Source of the DNA: DASZQY01 sp035548515
GTDB taxonomy: Bacteria > Pseudomonadota > Alphaproteobacteria > Rhizobiales > Kaistiaceae
Direction: 5' to 3'
DNA: 64,000 nucleotides
NCBI GenBank assembly: GCA_035548515.1
Contig: DASZSW010000026.1
Location: 143,305 to 207,304 of the forward strand
How positions within the stretch are numbered: position 1 is the first letter of the stretch; every line of letters starts with the position of its first letter. Below, piece by piece: positions 33,347 to 43,300 of the stretch. A model generated the notes under the pieces. That model did no database searches. It was not told where the DNA came from and saw only the letters and a list, made by a program, of their open reading frames with translations. The position numbers were made by a program, and so were the translations under genes.

Positions 33347-34372
33347 ATGCCGCGTACAACATTGGAGGATGTCGCCCGCACAGCAGGCGTCAGCCTCGCG
33401 ACCGTCGATCGAGTATTGAACCGACGCCCCGGTGTTCACGCCGAAACGGCGGAGCGCGTTCAGGCCGCGGTCGATCTGCTGAAATATCGTCCCGATCGCC
33501 TCGCGGCGCGTCTGGCGCGCGGTCGCGATCATCGCTTCCGGTTCGTCCTGCCAACCGGTGACAACGCTTTCATGCAGGCGCTGGAAAAAGAGGTGCGCGC
33601 AGCAGCCGAGCGCTTTGCTGACGAGCGCGTGCAGATTTCCATCACCCACGTTGACGTCTTTGACGGTGACGTCCTCGCCACCGCGCTCGAAGGGATGCAC
33701 GGCGAGGTCGATGGCATCGCAGTTGTGGCCCTCGACCACCCGCGCGTGCGTGAAGCGATCGACGAACTGGCGACCGCAGGCGTGACGGTGGTGACGCTCG
33801 TCTCGGACGTACCGAGGGCGAGCCGCGCGCACTACGTCGGCATCGACAACTCCGCCGCCGGCCGAACAGCAGCGAGCCTGCTTGGCCGCTTCTTTGGTGG
33901 CAACGTGGGAACTGTCGGGCTGATCGCCGGCTCCGTCGCCTTGCGCGATCACATCGAGCGCCAGCTCGGCTTCGAGCAGGTGATGAGCCGCGACTTCCCG
34001 CGCCTCAAAGTGCTGCCCATCCGGGAAGGCCGCGACGAGGATGATCGCGCCGAGGCACTCTGCCGCGATCTCCTGCGTGCCAACCCCGATCTCGTCGGGC
34101 TGTACAACATCGGCGCCGGCACCACCGGAATCGTCACAGCTCTGGAGTCGGAGGGGCGCGAGCGCGACATCGTCTTTGTCGCCCACGACCTCACCACATT
34201 CAATCGCAAGTTCCTGATCCGCGGGGCCATCGACGCGATCATCCACCAGGACCCGGGCCACGAGGTCCGCAGCGCCGTGCGACTGCTCATCGCGGAGCGT
34301 GAGGGCCTGCCGATCTACCCGGGCCAGGAACGCATACGCATAGATATTTTCCTGCGCGAGAACGTCCCGTAG
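33347..34372 (+). CDS. LacI-family regulator of the xylose operon
   Basis: This 341-residue LacI-type repressor has the helix-turn-helix at residues 4-25 (TTLEDVARTAGVSLATVDRVLN) and a hinge with YRPDRLAARLARG. The periplasmic-binding-like domain (about 60-335) includes VDGIAVVALDHP, AHYVGIDNSAAGRTAASLL and LVGLYNIGAGTTGIV. I chose ATG 33347 with GAGGGG upstream; the open frame reaches 33263. It lies 31 bases upstream of xylB on the same strand, so it probably controls itself and the sugar genes. Ligand-domain features resemble sugar-sensing repressors of the rhizobial type; the inducer may be xylose or a related sugar. Confidence 0.88.
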   Translation: MPRTTLEDVARTAGVSLATVDRVLNRRPGVHAETAERVQAAVDLLKYRPDRLAARLARGRDHRFRFVLPTGDNAFMQALEKEVRAAAERFADERVQISITHVDVFDGDVLATALEGMHGEVDGIAVVALDHPRVREAIDELATAGVTVVTLVSDVPRASRAHYVGIDNSAAGRTAASLLGRFFGGNVGTVGLIAGSVALRDHIERQLGFEQVMSRDFPRLKVLPIREGRDEDDRAEALCRDLLRANPDLVGLYNIGAGTTGIVTALESEGRERDIVFVAHDLTTFNRKFLIRGAIDAIIHQDPGHEVRSAVRLLIAEREGLPIYPGQERIRIDIFLRENVP

Positions 34373-34403
34373 AGGACGGCCGCCAAGGAGAGGAAAGGGA
34401 CGG

Positions 34404-35861
34404 ATGTACGTCGGACTGGATATCGGCACGTCTTCGGTGAAGGCGGTGCTGATCGATCAGAACCAGCGCCTGATCGCGAGCGAGACCGCGCCGCTTGAGG
34501 TGTCGCGTCCCCATTCCGGCTGGTCGGAACAGGACCCGGATTCGTGGTGGACGGCGTGCGAGGCGGTGATGGATCGCCTGGCGAAGGCCCATCCGCGCGA
34601 GATTGGCGCAGTGAAGGGTATCGGCCTCTCGGGCCACATGCACGGCGCGACTCTGCTCGACGCCGCCGACAAGCCTCTCCGCCCCTGCATCCTGTGGAAC
34701 GACGTACGTTCTGCGGAAGAGGCAAAGGCGCTCGACGCCAATCCGATCTTCCGCAAGCTGACCGGCAACATCGTCTTCCCGGGCTTCACCGCGCCGAAGC
34801 TTGCCTGGGTGGCGAAGCACGAGCCGGAAACCTTCGCCAAGGTCGCGATGGTCCTGCTGCCCAAGGACTACGTGCGGCTGAAGCTTACCGGCGACCGCGC
34901 CTCGGAGATGTCGGACTCGGCCGGGACGTCGTGGCTGGATGTCGGCAAGCGCGACTGGAGCGATGATCTGCTCGCCGCGACCAAACTCAATCGCCAGCAG
35001 ATGCCGGAGTTGTACGAGGGCTCCGCGCCGACCGGGAAGCTGCGCGCCGATCTCGCCAGCCGCTGGGGCATGGCATCCGCACCGGTGGTGGCCGGTGGCG
35101 GCGGCGACAACGCGGCTTCGGCCTGCGGCGTCGGCGTCGTGCGACCCGGTACCGCGTTCGTTTCGCTCGGTACCTCTGGCGTTCTGTTCGTATCCAACGC
35201 GCGCTTCTCGCCCGATCCCGCGACCGCGGTGCACGCCTTCTGCCACGCTGTGCCGGATACGTGGCACCAGATGGGCGTCATACTTTCAGCCGCCGGCGCC
35301 CTCGAATGGCTGGCTGGCGTGTTCGCGACCGACGCCGCTCACCTGACGCGTCCGCTGGACGACGACCGGAGCGGACCGGGCGAGGTGATGTTCCTGCCGT
35401 ACCTCGGCGGCGAGCGCACGCCGCACAACGACGCCGCCATCCGCGGCAGCTTCACCGGCCTCAACTACGGCACCGACAAGACGGCGCTGGCCAAGGCTGT
35501 GCTGGAGGGCGTGTCCTTCGCGTTCGCCGACAGCCTTGCCGCGCTTCGCAAAGCCGGCGCCGATGTCAGCCGCGCACTCGCGGTCGGCGGCGGATCGCGC
35601 TCGAAGGCATGGCTGCGCATGATCGCCAGCACGTTGAACATCGCCATCGATATCCCCGAGGAAGGCGACTTTGGCGCCGGCCTCGGTGCCGCGCGCCTCG
35701 GTCTGATCGCGGCTGAAGGCGCCGACCCGCTTGCGGTCTGCGCGCCGCCGAAAATCCGGGAGACCATCGAGCCCGACAGGTATCTCGTTTCCGCCTACGC
35801 TGCGGCGTACGCGACCTACAAGAAACTTTACCCCGCCATCAAGGAGGCAACGTCGCCATGA
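34404..35861 (+). CDS. xylB: Xylulokinase
   Basis: This 485-residue FGGY-family kinase phosphorylates D-xylulose to xylulose 5-phosphate for the pentose phosphate pathway. The N-terminal domain starts MYVGLDIGTSSVKAVLID (phosphate-1 motif). GLSGHMHGATLLD carries substrate contacts, VVAGGGGDNAASACGVGVV holds the catalytic Asp, and PYLGGERTPHND is diagnostic of xylulokinases. The C-terminal domain has ALAVGGGSRSKAWLRMIAST. Length matches E. coli XylB. Its end overlaps xylA by four bases. Confidence 0.92.
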   Translation: MYVGLDIGTSSVKAVLIDQNQRLIASETAPLEVSRPHSGWSEQDPDSWWTACEAVMDRLAKAHPREIGAVKGIGLSGHMHGATLLDAADKPLRPCILWNDVRSAEEAKALDANPIFRKLTGNIVFPGFTAPKLAWVAKHEPETFAKVAMVLLPKDYVRLKLTGDRASEMSDSAGTSWLDVGKRDWSDDLLAATKLNRQQMPELYEGSAPTGKLRADLASRWGMASAPVVAGGGGDNAASACGVGVVRPGTAFVSLGTSGVLFVSNARFSPDPATAVHAFCHAVPDTWHQMGVILSAAGALEWLAGVFATDAAHLTRPLDDDRSGPGEVMFLPYLGGERTPHNDAAIRGSFTGLNYGTDKTALAKAVLEGVSFAFADSLAALRKAGADVSRALAVGGGSRSKAWLRMIASTLNIAIDIPEEGDFGAGLGAARLGLIAAEGADPLAVCAPPKIRETIEPDRYLVSAYAAAYATYKKLYPAIKEATSP

Positions 35862-37177
35862 GTGCCCGTTTCTTCGGCCAGGAGAAGCCGATCAAGTTCA
35901 AAGGTCCCAAGGCGGCGCCCGGCGAGTTTGCCTTCCGCTACTACGACCCGAACAAGAAGGTGCTGGGCAAACGGATGGAGGATCACCTCCGTTTCGCCGT
36001 CTGCTACTGGCATTCCTTCACCTGGCCGGGTGGCGATCCCTTCGGTGGCGAGACCTTCAATCGCCCGTGGATGCACACCGCCGACGGCATGCAGGGCGCA
36101 CGCGACAAGGCTGACGTCGCCTTCGAGATGTTCCGCCTGCTGGGGGTCCCGTTCTTCACGTTCCACGATCGTGACATCGCGCCCGAGGGCGCGACGCTGG
36201 CGGAATCCAATCGCATGGTACGCGAGATCGGCGAGATTTTCGCACAGAAGATGGAGAAGACCGGCGTGAAGCTCCTGTGGGGCACCGCCAACCTCTTCTC
36301 CAACCGCCGCTTCATGGCGGGTGCGGCGACCAATCCTGATCCGGAGGTGTTTGCCTATGCCGCAGCGCAGGTGAAAAACGCGCTGGAACTGACACATGAA
36401 CTCGGCGGCGCGAACTACGTGCTCTGGGGCGGCCGCGAAGGCTACGAGACTCTGCTCAACACCGATCTGAAGCGCGAGCTGGCACAGTTCGGCCGCTTCC
36501 TGACCATGGTCGTCGAGCACAAGGAAAAGATCGGCTTCAAGGGCACGATCCTGATCGAGCCGAAGCCGAAGGAGCCGACCAAGCACCAGTACGACTACGA
36601 CGTCGGCACCATCTACGGCATGCTCAAGCAGTTCGACCTCGAAAAGAAGGTCAAGATCAACATCGAGCAGAACCACGCCATCCTCGCCGGCCACACGTTT
36701 GAGCACGAGCTTCAGCTCGCCGGCGCTCTGGGCATCCTCGGTTCCATCGACATCAACCGCGGCGACTATCTCCTGGGCTGGGACACCGACCAGTTCGCCA
36801 TGAACATTCCCGAGATGGTCCTGGCGGCGCTGGCGATCCTGAAGGCCGGCGGTCTCGGCACCGGCGGTTACAACTTCGACGCCAAGATCCGCCGCCAGTC
36901 GATCGAGCCGGACGACCTGCTGATCGCCCACGTCAACTCCATGGACGCCTGTGCCCGCGGTCTGCTGATCGCGGAGCGGATCATCAACGACGGCAAGCTC
37001 GATCAGTTCGTGACGGATCGCTACGCCGGCTGGGACGGCAAGGAAGGCAAGGCGATCCTCGCCGGCAAGAGGTCGCTGGACGACCTCTCCGACTATGTGC
37101 TGAAGAAGAAGATCGAACCGCAGCCCAAGAGCGGCAAGCAGGAGTACCTGGAAGGCCTGCTCAACGACTACCTGTAA
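35858..37177 (+). CDS. xylA: Xylose isomerase
   Basis: This 439-residue TIM-barrel enzyme converts D-xylose to D-xylulose and may accept glucose. The catalytic His lies in FFTFHDRDIAPEGATLAE, metal ligands in LIEPKPKEPTKHQYDYD and NIEQNHAILAGHTFEHEL, and the DTDQF motif near residue 310. WGGREGYETLLNTDLKRE is a class-II signature. Length equals the E. coli type (about 440). The ATG overlaps the xylB stop. A good ribosome site is present at 35841-35846 (AAGGAG). Confidence 0.95.
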   Translation: MSARFFGQEKPIKFKGPKAAPGEFAFRYYDPNKKVLGKRMEDHLRFAVCYWHSFTWPGGDPFGGETFNRPWMHTADGMQGARDKADVAFEMFRLLGVPFFTFHDRDIAPEGATLAESNRMVREIGEIFAQKMEKTGVKLLWGTANLFSNRRFMAGAATNPDPEVFAYAAAQVKNALELTHELGGANYVLWGGREGYETLLNTDLKRELAQFGRFLTMVVEHKEKIGFKGTILIEPKPKEPTKHQYDYDVGTIYGMLKQFDLEKKVKINIEQNHAILAGHTFEHELQLAGALGILGSIDINRGDYLLGWDTDQFAMNIPEMVLAALAILKAGGLGTGGYNFDAKIRRQSIEPDDLLIAHVNSMDACARGLLIAERIINDGKLDQFVTDRYAGWDGKEGKAILAGKRSLDDLSDYVLKKKIEPQPKSGKQEYLEGLLNDYL

Positions 37178-37203
37178 GCCGCGGTAGGGGAGGGAGAACG
37201 ACA

Positions 37204-38442
37204 ATGGTCAAGGCATTCGAACCGAAGCTGATGAAGGTCGGCGTGCTCACCGCCGCCTTGCAGGAGCTGACACCGCGCAAGGTCCGCGATCCCGATCCGG
37301 ACAAGGCGATCGAGGAGTGGCTGGATTTCGCCAGGGAGCTGGGCGTCAACTACATCCAGCTTTCCGCGGCGCTCCACCCTTCGGAGTCGGACATCCCGCC
37401 AGAGGCGATGCTCGACCCGGTCGCCAACACACTCGACCTTCGCAAGCCCTTCGACAAGACGCGCGCGGCCCGCGTGACCAACGCGATGAAGGCGACCGGC
37501 GTGTCGCTGTCGGACATCGGCTACTTCGACAACATGCTGCACGAAGACGGTGCCATCCGGCAGAAGAAGATCGACTTCATGATCCGCGCCATGGACGCGG
37601 CCGTGCTGTTGGGCACCGACGCCGTCTGCGGGTTCGTCGGGCGGAACCAGAAGCACTCGATGGACGAGAACCTGCAGGACTTCGAGCAGCACTTCATCCC
37701 GCTGCTCAAGGCCGCCAAGGATCGCGGCCTCGTCTACCGCGTCGAGCAGTGTCCGATGCCGGGCTGGACGGTCAGCGACAACTGGCACAACAACATCGCC
37801 TACACGCCCGGCGCCTGGATCGCGCTCCACAAGATCGCGGAGAAGCATAAGGTCGCGGACCAGTTCCGCATCCACTACGACCCGTCGCACGCGATCCTGA
37901 TGGGTCAGGATACGCGCTCGATCTTCCAGTACCTCAAGGACACCGGCTACGGCTTCCTGATCGCGGGTTTCCACGTGAAGGGCCAGGTGATCGATTCCAA
38001 GGGCATCGCCGCCTGGGGCTACGGCGGCCAGACGCTTGAGCGCGGCGACTGGAAGAACGGCAAGCCTTCGACGGACGCGGCCGACTGGGGCAACGCCTGG
38101 AAGAAGCAGGTGGCCTTCAGCGAGCACGAACTGCCGGGCACGGCGCGTCACGATCCGCTCGCGTATCTCCAGAACCGCACGGTCGACTGGCTCGACCATC
38201 AGCTCGCAGCACGTGAGCTGCTGCCGCTCGACGTTGCCAACACCCATCTCGTCGTCGAGCACGAATACGGCCCGGCCCGCGTGCAGGAGAAGGAGAAACT
38301 GAAGCCGATCCTGCAAGGATCGATCGCCTTCACCCGGCACATCGACGAGGCGGCGGCCGCGATGTTCGCGCTTCAGCACGAGGTGCTGAAGTCGCAAAAC
38401 ATTCCGATCCAAGGTGTCGGTCGCCAGGCATATCGGTCGTAA
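37204..38442 (+). CDS. TIM-barrel sugar isomerase/epimerase
   Basis: This 412-residue protein belongs to the AP-endonuclease-2/xylose-isomerase-like TIM-barrel superfamily. Likely metal ligands are Glu in YRVEQCP, Asp and His in IHYDPSHAILMG, His in GFHVKGQV and Glu in LVVEHEYG. It is much longer than the usual 270-300 residues, with an extended segment after VIDSKGIAAWGYGGQTLERGDW. It lies 26 bases after xylA with GGGAGGGAGAA before the ATG. I do not recognise a named substrate; context implies a pentose or related sugar or sugar acid. Confidence 0.8.
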   Translation: MVKAFEPKLMKVGVLTAALQELTPRKVRDPDPDKAIEEWLDFARELGVNYIQLSAALHPSESDIPPEAMLDPVANTLDLRKPFDKTRAARVTNAMKATGVSLSDIGYFDNMLHEDGAIRQKKIDFMIRAMDAAVLLGTDAVCGFVGRNQKHSMDENLQDFEQHFIPLLKAAKDRGLVYRVEQCPMPGWTVSDNWHNNIAYTPGAWIALHKIAEKHKVADQFRIHYDPSHAILMGQDTRSIFQYLKDTGYGFLIAGFHVKGQVIDSKGIAAWGYGGQTLERGDWKNGKPSTDAADWGNAWKKQVAFSEHELPGTARHDPLAYLQNRTVDWLDHQLAARELLPLDVANTHLVVEHEYGPARVQEKEKLKPILQGSIAFTRHIDEAAAAMFALQHEVLKSQNIPIQGVGRQAYRS

Positions 38443-38457
38443 CGAGGGGGAACGACG

Positions 38458-39627
38458 ATGGTTGAAGCACGCAGTGACGCCGGCGCCGGCCGGCGCATCC
38501 GCCTCGGCATGGTCGGCGGCGGGCAGGGCGCCTTCATCGGCGCCGTCCACCGCATCGCCTCACGCATCGACGACCAGTACGAGCTGGTCGCCGGCGCTTT
38601 GTCGTCGACGCCGAAGAAGGCGATCGATTCCGCGCTCGAGATCGGCATCGCCCGCGACCGCGCCTATGGCAGCTTCGAGGAGATGGCGAAAGCCGAAGCG
38701 AAGCGCCCCGATGGCATCGAGGCTGTGGCGATCGTGACGCCGAACCACATGCACGCCGGCCCGGCCAAGGCCTTCCTCAAGGCTGGCATCCACGTCATAT
38801 GCGACAAGCCGCTGGCGCTCTCCGCCAAGGAAGCAAAGGAGCTGGTCGCGCTGACGAAGAAGACCGGCAAGATCTTCGCCGTCACGCACAACTACACCGG
38901 CTATCCGATGATCCGCCAGGCGCGCGCCATGATCGCGGCGGGCGAGCTCGGCGAGCTCCGCGTCGTGCAGGCCGAATACGCGCAGGACTGGCTGACCGAG
39001 CGCGTCGAGGCGACCGGCCAGAAGCAGGCGGATTGGCGCACCGACCCCAAGCGCTCTGGCGCCGGCGGCGCGCTCGGCGACATCGGCACGCACGCCTACA
39101 ACCTTGCCTGCTTCGTCACCGGCCTGACGCTGGATTCGCTCTGTGCCGACCTCACCGCCTTCGTGAAGGGCCGCAAACTTGACGACAACGACAACGTGCT
39201 GCTGCGCTGGAAGGGCGGTGCCAAGGGCATGCTCTGGGCAAGCCAGGTCGCGCCCGGCAACGAGAACGGCCTGACGCTCCGCGTCTACGGCACCAAAGGC
39301 GGTCTATTCTGGAAGCAGGAGGACCCGAATTACCTATGGTTCGCGCCCTTCGGCCAGCCGCCCCGCAAGATCACCCGCGGCGGCGCCGGGTCCGGCCCGG
39401 AAGCGGGCCGCCTGACGCGCGTACCGTCCGGCCATCCGGAGGGCTACCTTGAAGGCTTCGCCAACATCTACAGCGAGGTCGCCAAGGCGATCATCGCCGC
39501 ACGCACCGGCGCCAAGCTCGATCCCGCGGTGATCTTCCCGACCGTCGAGGACGGCCTCAAGGGCATGGAATTCATCGAGGCGGCCGTGAAGTCGAGCGCC
39601 AAGGGCGCGACCTGGGTGAAGGTGTAG
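38458..39627 (+). CDS. Gfo/Idh/MocA-family oxidoreductase
   Basis: This 389-residue NAD(P)-dependent sugar or cyclitol dehydrogenase has the Rossmann motif RLGMVGGGQGAFIGAVHRIA (about residues 15-34), VTPNHMHAG and the catalytic EKP-like motif in VICDKPLALSAKEAKEL, where the family's usual E of EKP is D. The C-terminal domain has GGALGDIGTHAYNLACFVTGL. It follows the TIM-barrel gene by 15 bases with GAGGGGGAACG before the ATG. Together they resemble the epimerase plus dehydrogenase pairs that work on modified sugars. Confidence 0.88.
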   Translation: MVEARSDAGAGRRIRLGMVGGGQGAFIGAVHRIASRIDDQYELVAGALSSTPKKAIDSALEIGIARDRAYGSFEEMAKAEAKRPDGIEAVAIVTPNHMHAGPAKAFLKAGIHVICDKPLALSAKEAKELVALTKKTGKIFAVTHNYTGYPMIRQARAMIAAGELGELRVVQAEYAQDWLTERVEATGQKQADWRTDPKRSGAGGALGDIGTHAYNLACFVTGLTLDSLCADLTAFVKGRKLDDNDNVLLRWKGGAKGMLWASQVAPGNENGLTLRVYGTKGGLFWKQEDPNYLWFAPFGQPPRKITRGGAGSGPEAGRLTRVPSGHPEGYLEGFANIYSEVAKAIIAARTGAKLDPAVIFPTVEDGLKGMEFIEAAVKSSAKGATWVKV

Positions 39628-39691
39628 CCCTGTTGCGTTCGCGGAACGAGCACCGCGCTGATCCACGCGAACGCGGACGACCCATGCCCGT

Positions 39692-39710
39692 GTAGAGCAT
39701 TTGCTCCTAC
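39692..39710. terminator. Short hairpin between convergent genes
   Basis: GTAGAGCA (39692-39699) pairs with TGCT and CTAC (39702-39705, 39707-39710) with one bulged C and a 2-base TT loop. The right arm contains the stop codon of the minus-strand gene. In a 79-base convergent gap this could serve both directions, but there is no T-run. Confidence 0.3.
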
Positions 39711-40285
39711 GGCAGCATCTCCTGCGGCACCGCAAGCGGATCGTACGTCAGCGGCCGCGCGCGCCGCAGGTATCGCAGCAGCGTCGGGATGAACGCCGCA
39801 ATGATTGCCAGCTTCAGGATGATAATGCCGGGCAGCGCCGCAATCGGGAACAGCAGCAGGACGAATGCCAGCGCTGCGAATGTGAGCAATGCGACGAACA
39901 GGTTCGCCACATAGCCGGCCGGCGTGTTGCCGCTGCGGTAGCGCACGTCGCGGCCTTGCGCCGCCAGCCTCCGGTGAAACTCGGCGACGAAAGTGGCATA
40001 GCCCGCGCTCTGGTCCTCGAAATCGGCGAAGCCGCGGTAGCTCTGGTTGAACAGCTCTACCATCCCGCCCGCCTTCAGGATTACCCGCATCCGGAAACGC
40101 CGTGTGACGACGCGCGTCGGCGCGTAGGCGAGCCGCACTTCCGCAATCTGGTCGAGGAACACACCGTCCAGCGGCCTCCCATCGTCTTGCCATGTCAGGG
40201 CGTCGCCGGTCAGGCGATAAGTCCGCGTCGGCACGAAGGCGTTGGCGCGGACGGTGTAGGTGGGCGTGTCGGGCGAATCCGCCAT
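39707..40285 (-). CDS. Unknown membrane protein
   Basis: This 192-residue protein has a soluble beta-rich N-terminal part (about 1-120, with a VRANAFVPTRTYRLTGDALTWQDD strand and LFNQSYRGFADFEDQSAGYATFV), then two hydrophobic segments (about 132-160 and 162-180). The start was set at the internal ATG 40285; the open frame extends 13 codons further. The N-terminal part looks like a PH-like or DUF domain that lies in the cytoplasm, anchored by a C-terminal hairpin. It is divergent from putA, 59 bases away. No function is assigned. Confidence 0.7.
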   Translation of the reverse strand: MADSPDTPTYTVRANAFVPTRTYRLTGDALTWQDDGRPLDGVFLDQIAEVRLAYAPTRVVTRRFRMRVILKAGGMVELFNQSYRGFADFEDQSAGYATFVAEFHRRLAAQGRDVRYRSGNTPAGYVANLFVALLTFAALAFVLLLFPIAALPGIIILKLAIIAAFIPTLLRYLRRARPLTYDPLAVPQEMLP

Positions 40286-40344
40286 GCGCGGCGAGCATAG
40301 TGTAGCGCCATCGCCATTGGCCACCGCTCCGCTAGAATGGCCCT

Positions 40345-43300
40345 ATGACCACGCCGGCCGTCCCGCCCTTTTCCGCCCTTTACGCTCCCGACGATGAGAC
40401 CCTGATCCGCCGCTACATCGCGGAAACGCACCTCGACGCCGTAGCTGAAGCGCGCATCGACAAGCGCGCCACGGCGCTGATCGAGGCGATCCGGGCCAGC
40501 GCGGGCTCGATCGGCGGACTGGAAGACTTCCTCCGCGAGTTCGCGCTGTCAACGCGCGAAGGGCTGGCGCTGATGGTGCTCGCCGAGGCGCTGCTCCGCA
40601 TCCCGGACAACGCCACGCAGGACAGGCTGATCGAGGAGAAGCTCGGCGGTGGCGACTGGGAGGAGCACGCCGGCAAGCACGATACGCTGTTCGTTGCCGC
40701 CTCGATCTGGGCGCTGGGCCTGTCGAGCCGGATAGTCCAGCCGGAAGACACGCCCCAAAGCGTTTTCGGCGGCATGGTTCGCCGCCTTGGTCAACCCGCG
40801 GTACGTGCCGCTACGCGGCAGGCGATGCGCGTGCTCGGCCATCACTTCGTGCTGGGCGAAACGATCGGCGATGCGCTCCGCCGCGCCGCGCCCGCGGAGG
40901 CGCGCGGCAGCCGCCATTCCTACGATATGCTGGGCGAGGGCGCGCGCACCGCCGCCGACGCCGAGCGCTACCTCGAGGCGTACGCCGCGGCGCTGGCCGA
41001 GATCGGAAAGTCGGCCGGGAGCAGCAAGCTGCCCAATCGGCCCGGCATCTCCGTGAAGCTTTCCGCGCTCCATCCGCGCTACGAAGCGGTGAAACGCGAG
41101 CGTGTGCTGGCCGAACTCGCGCCGCGCCTGTTGCTGCTCGCCCGACAGGCCAAAAGCTACGACCTGAATCTCACTGTCGATGCCGAGGAGGCCGACCGGC
41201 TGGAACTGTCGCTGGCGGTCGTAGGTGCCGTCGCCGCCGATCCATCGCTTGCCGGCTGGGATGGGTTCGGCATCGCCATCCAGGCGTACCAGAAGCGCGC
41301 GCCGGCTGTGGTGGAGTGGATGGACGCGCTCGCCGGTTCGCTCGGCCGCCGCTTCATGGTGCGGCTGGTGAAGGGCGCCTACTGGGACACCGAGATCAAG
41401 CGCGCGCAGGAGCGGGGCCTGGCCGGCTACCCTGTCTTCACCCGCAAGGCCGCGACCGACCAGTCGTATCTTGCGTGCGCACAGCGCCTGCTCGTTGCCC
41501 GGAGCCGCATCTATCCGCAATTCGCCACGCACAATGCGCTGACCGTCGCGACCATCCTTGAGATGGCGGGCCAGCCGGACGGCTTCGAGTTTCAGCGCCT
41601 GCACGGCATGGGGGAGACGCTGCAGGAGGCAACCGCGAAGCAGGGCGTCCGCGTGCCGTGGCGCATCTACGCCCCGGTCGGCGGGCATCGCGAGCTGCTG
41701 GCCTACCTCGTACGCCGCCTACTGGAGAACGGCGCCAACTCATCCTTCGTCGCCGTCGTCGGTGACAAGGACGTCCCCGTGACGCAGCTCCTCCGCCGTC
41801 CCGCCGCGTTGCTGGAAGGCGGCACCCGCGTGCGCCATCGCCACGTGCCGTTGCCCGCCGATATCTACGCGCCAAGCCGGCGCAATTCCCGTGGCATGGA
41901 GTTCGGCTCCGACGCCGATCTCGCCGCGCTGGTCGCAGGCACCGCCCGTGCGGACCTCACCCCCAAGTCTGTCGCTGACACCGCGCCCGCCATCGACGGC
42001 ATCATGGCGACCGCCGCTAAAGGCTTCGCGGCATGGTCGCGCGTGCCCGCCGCAGACCGTGCTGCGGCGCTGGATCGTCTCGCCGACCTGATCGAAGCCG
42101 ATCGCGACCACCTCGTGGCGCTGATGGCCGACGAGGGCGGCAAGACCCTGGTCGACGGCATTGCCGAGGTGCGTGAAGCTGCCGACTTCTGCCGATACTA
42201 CGCCAGCGAAGCGCGTCGCACGTTCGCCGGCGAAACGATGCCCGGCCCGACGGGCGAAGATGACCGGCTGCGCTATCGCGGCCGCGGCGTCTTCGTCTGC
42301 ATCTCGCCGTGGAATTTCCCGCTGGCGATCTTCCTCGGCCAGGTCACCGCCGCGTTGGCCGCCGGCAACGCCGTGGTCGCCAAGCCGGCCGAGCAAACGC
42401 CGCGCACCGCTGCCCGCGCCATGGCGCTGCTGCATCGCGCCGGCGTCCCCGCCGACGCCGCGCAACTGGCACCCGGCGATGGCAAGATCGGCGCGACGCT
42501 GGTCGCCCACCCGAAGACCGCCGGCGTTGCCTTCACCGGCTCGACCGAGGTCGCTTGGTCGATCAACCGCACGCTCGCCGCGAAGCAGGGTCCCATCGTC
42601 CCGCTCATTGCCGAGACCGGCGGCATCAATGCCATGATCGTCGACGCCACGGCGCTGCCCGAGCAGGTGACCGACGACGTGGTGACCTCCGCCTTCCGCT
42701 CCGCCGGCCAGCGCTGTTCGGCGTTGCGGCTGCTGTGCCTCCAGGACGATATCGCCGATCGCGTGCTGGCGATGATCGCCGGCGCGGCGGCCGAGCTGAC
42801 CGTCGGCGACCCACGACTTCCCGTGACCGATGTCGGCCCGGTCATCGACGCCGAGGCCAAGCGCAACCTCGACGCCCATATCGCCCGCATGCGCGCCGAG
42901 CCCTGGGCGAAGATCGTCTACGCCGGCACGGCGCCCTCAGCGGGCACATTCGTCGCGCCCCACATCATCGCGCTCGACAAGCCGCAGCGACTGGATCGCG
43001 AGGTGTTCGGTCCTGTCCTCCACGTCGTGCGCTGGAAGGCGGCGGAGCTCGACGCGCTGATCGATGCGATCGCAGCGACCGGCTACGGCCTGACGCTTGG
43101 CGTCCACTCGCGCATCGACGAAACCGCGCGTCGCGTCGTCGATCGACTGCCGGTCGGCAACGTCTACGTCAACCGCAACATGATCGGCGCCGTCGTCGGG
43201 ACGCAGCCGTTTGGCGGCTCGGGCCTGTCGGGCACCGGGCCGAAGGCCGGAGGTCCCGATTATCTCCGCCGTTTCGCGCTGGAGCAGGTGGTGTCAGTCA

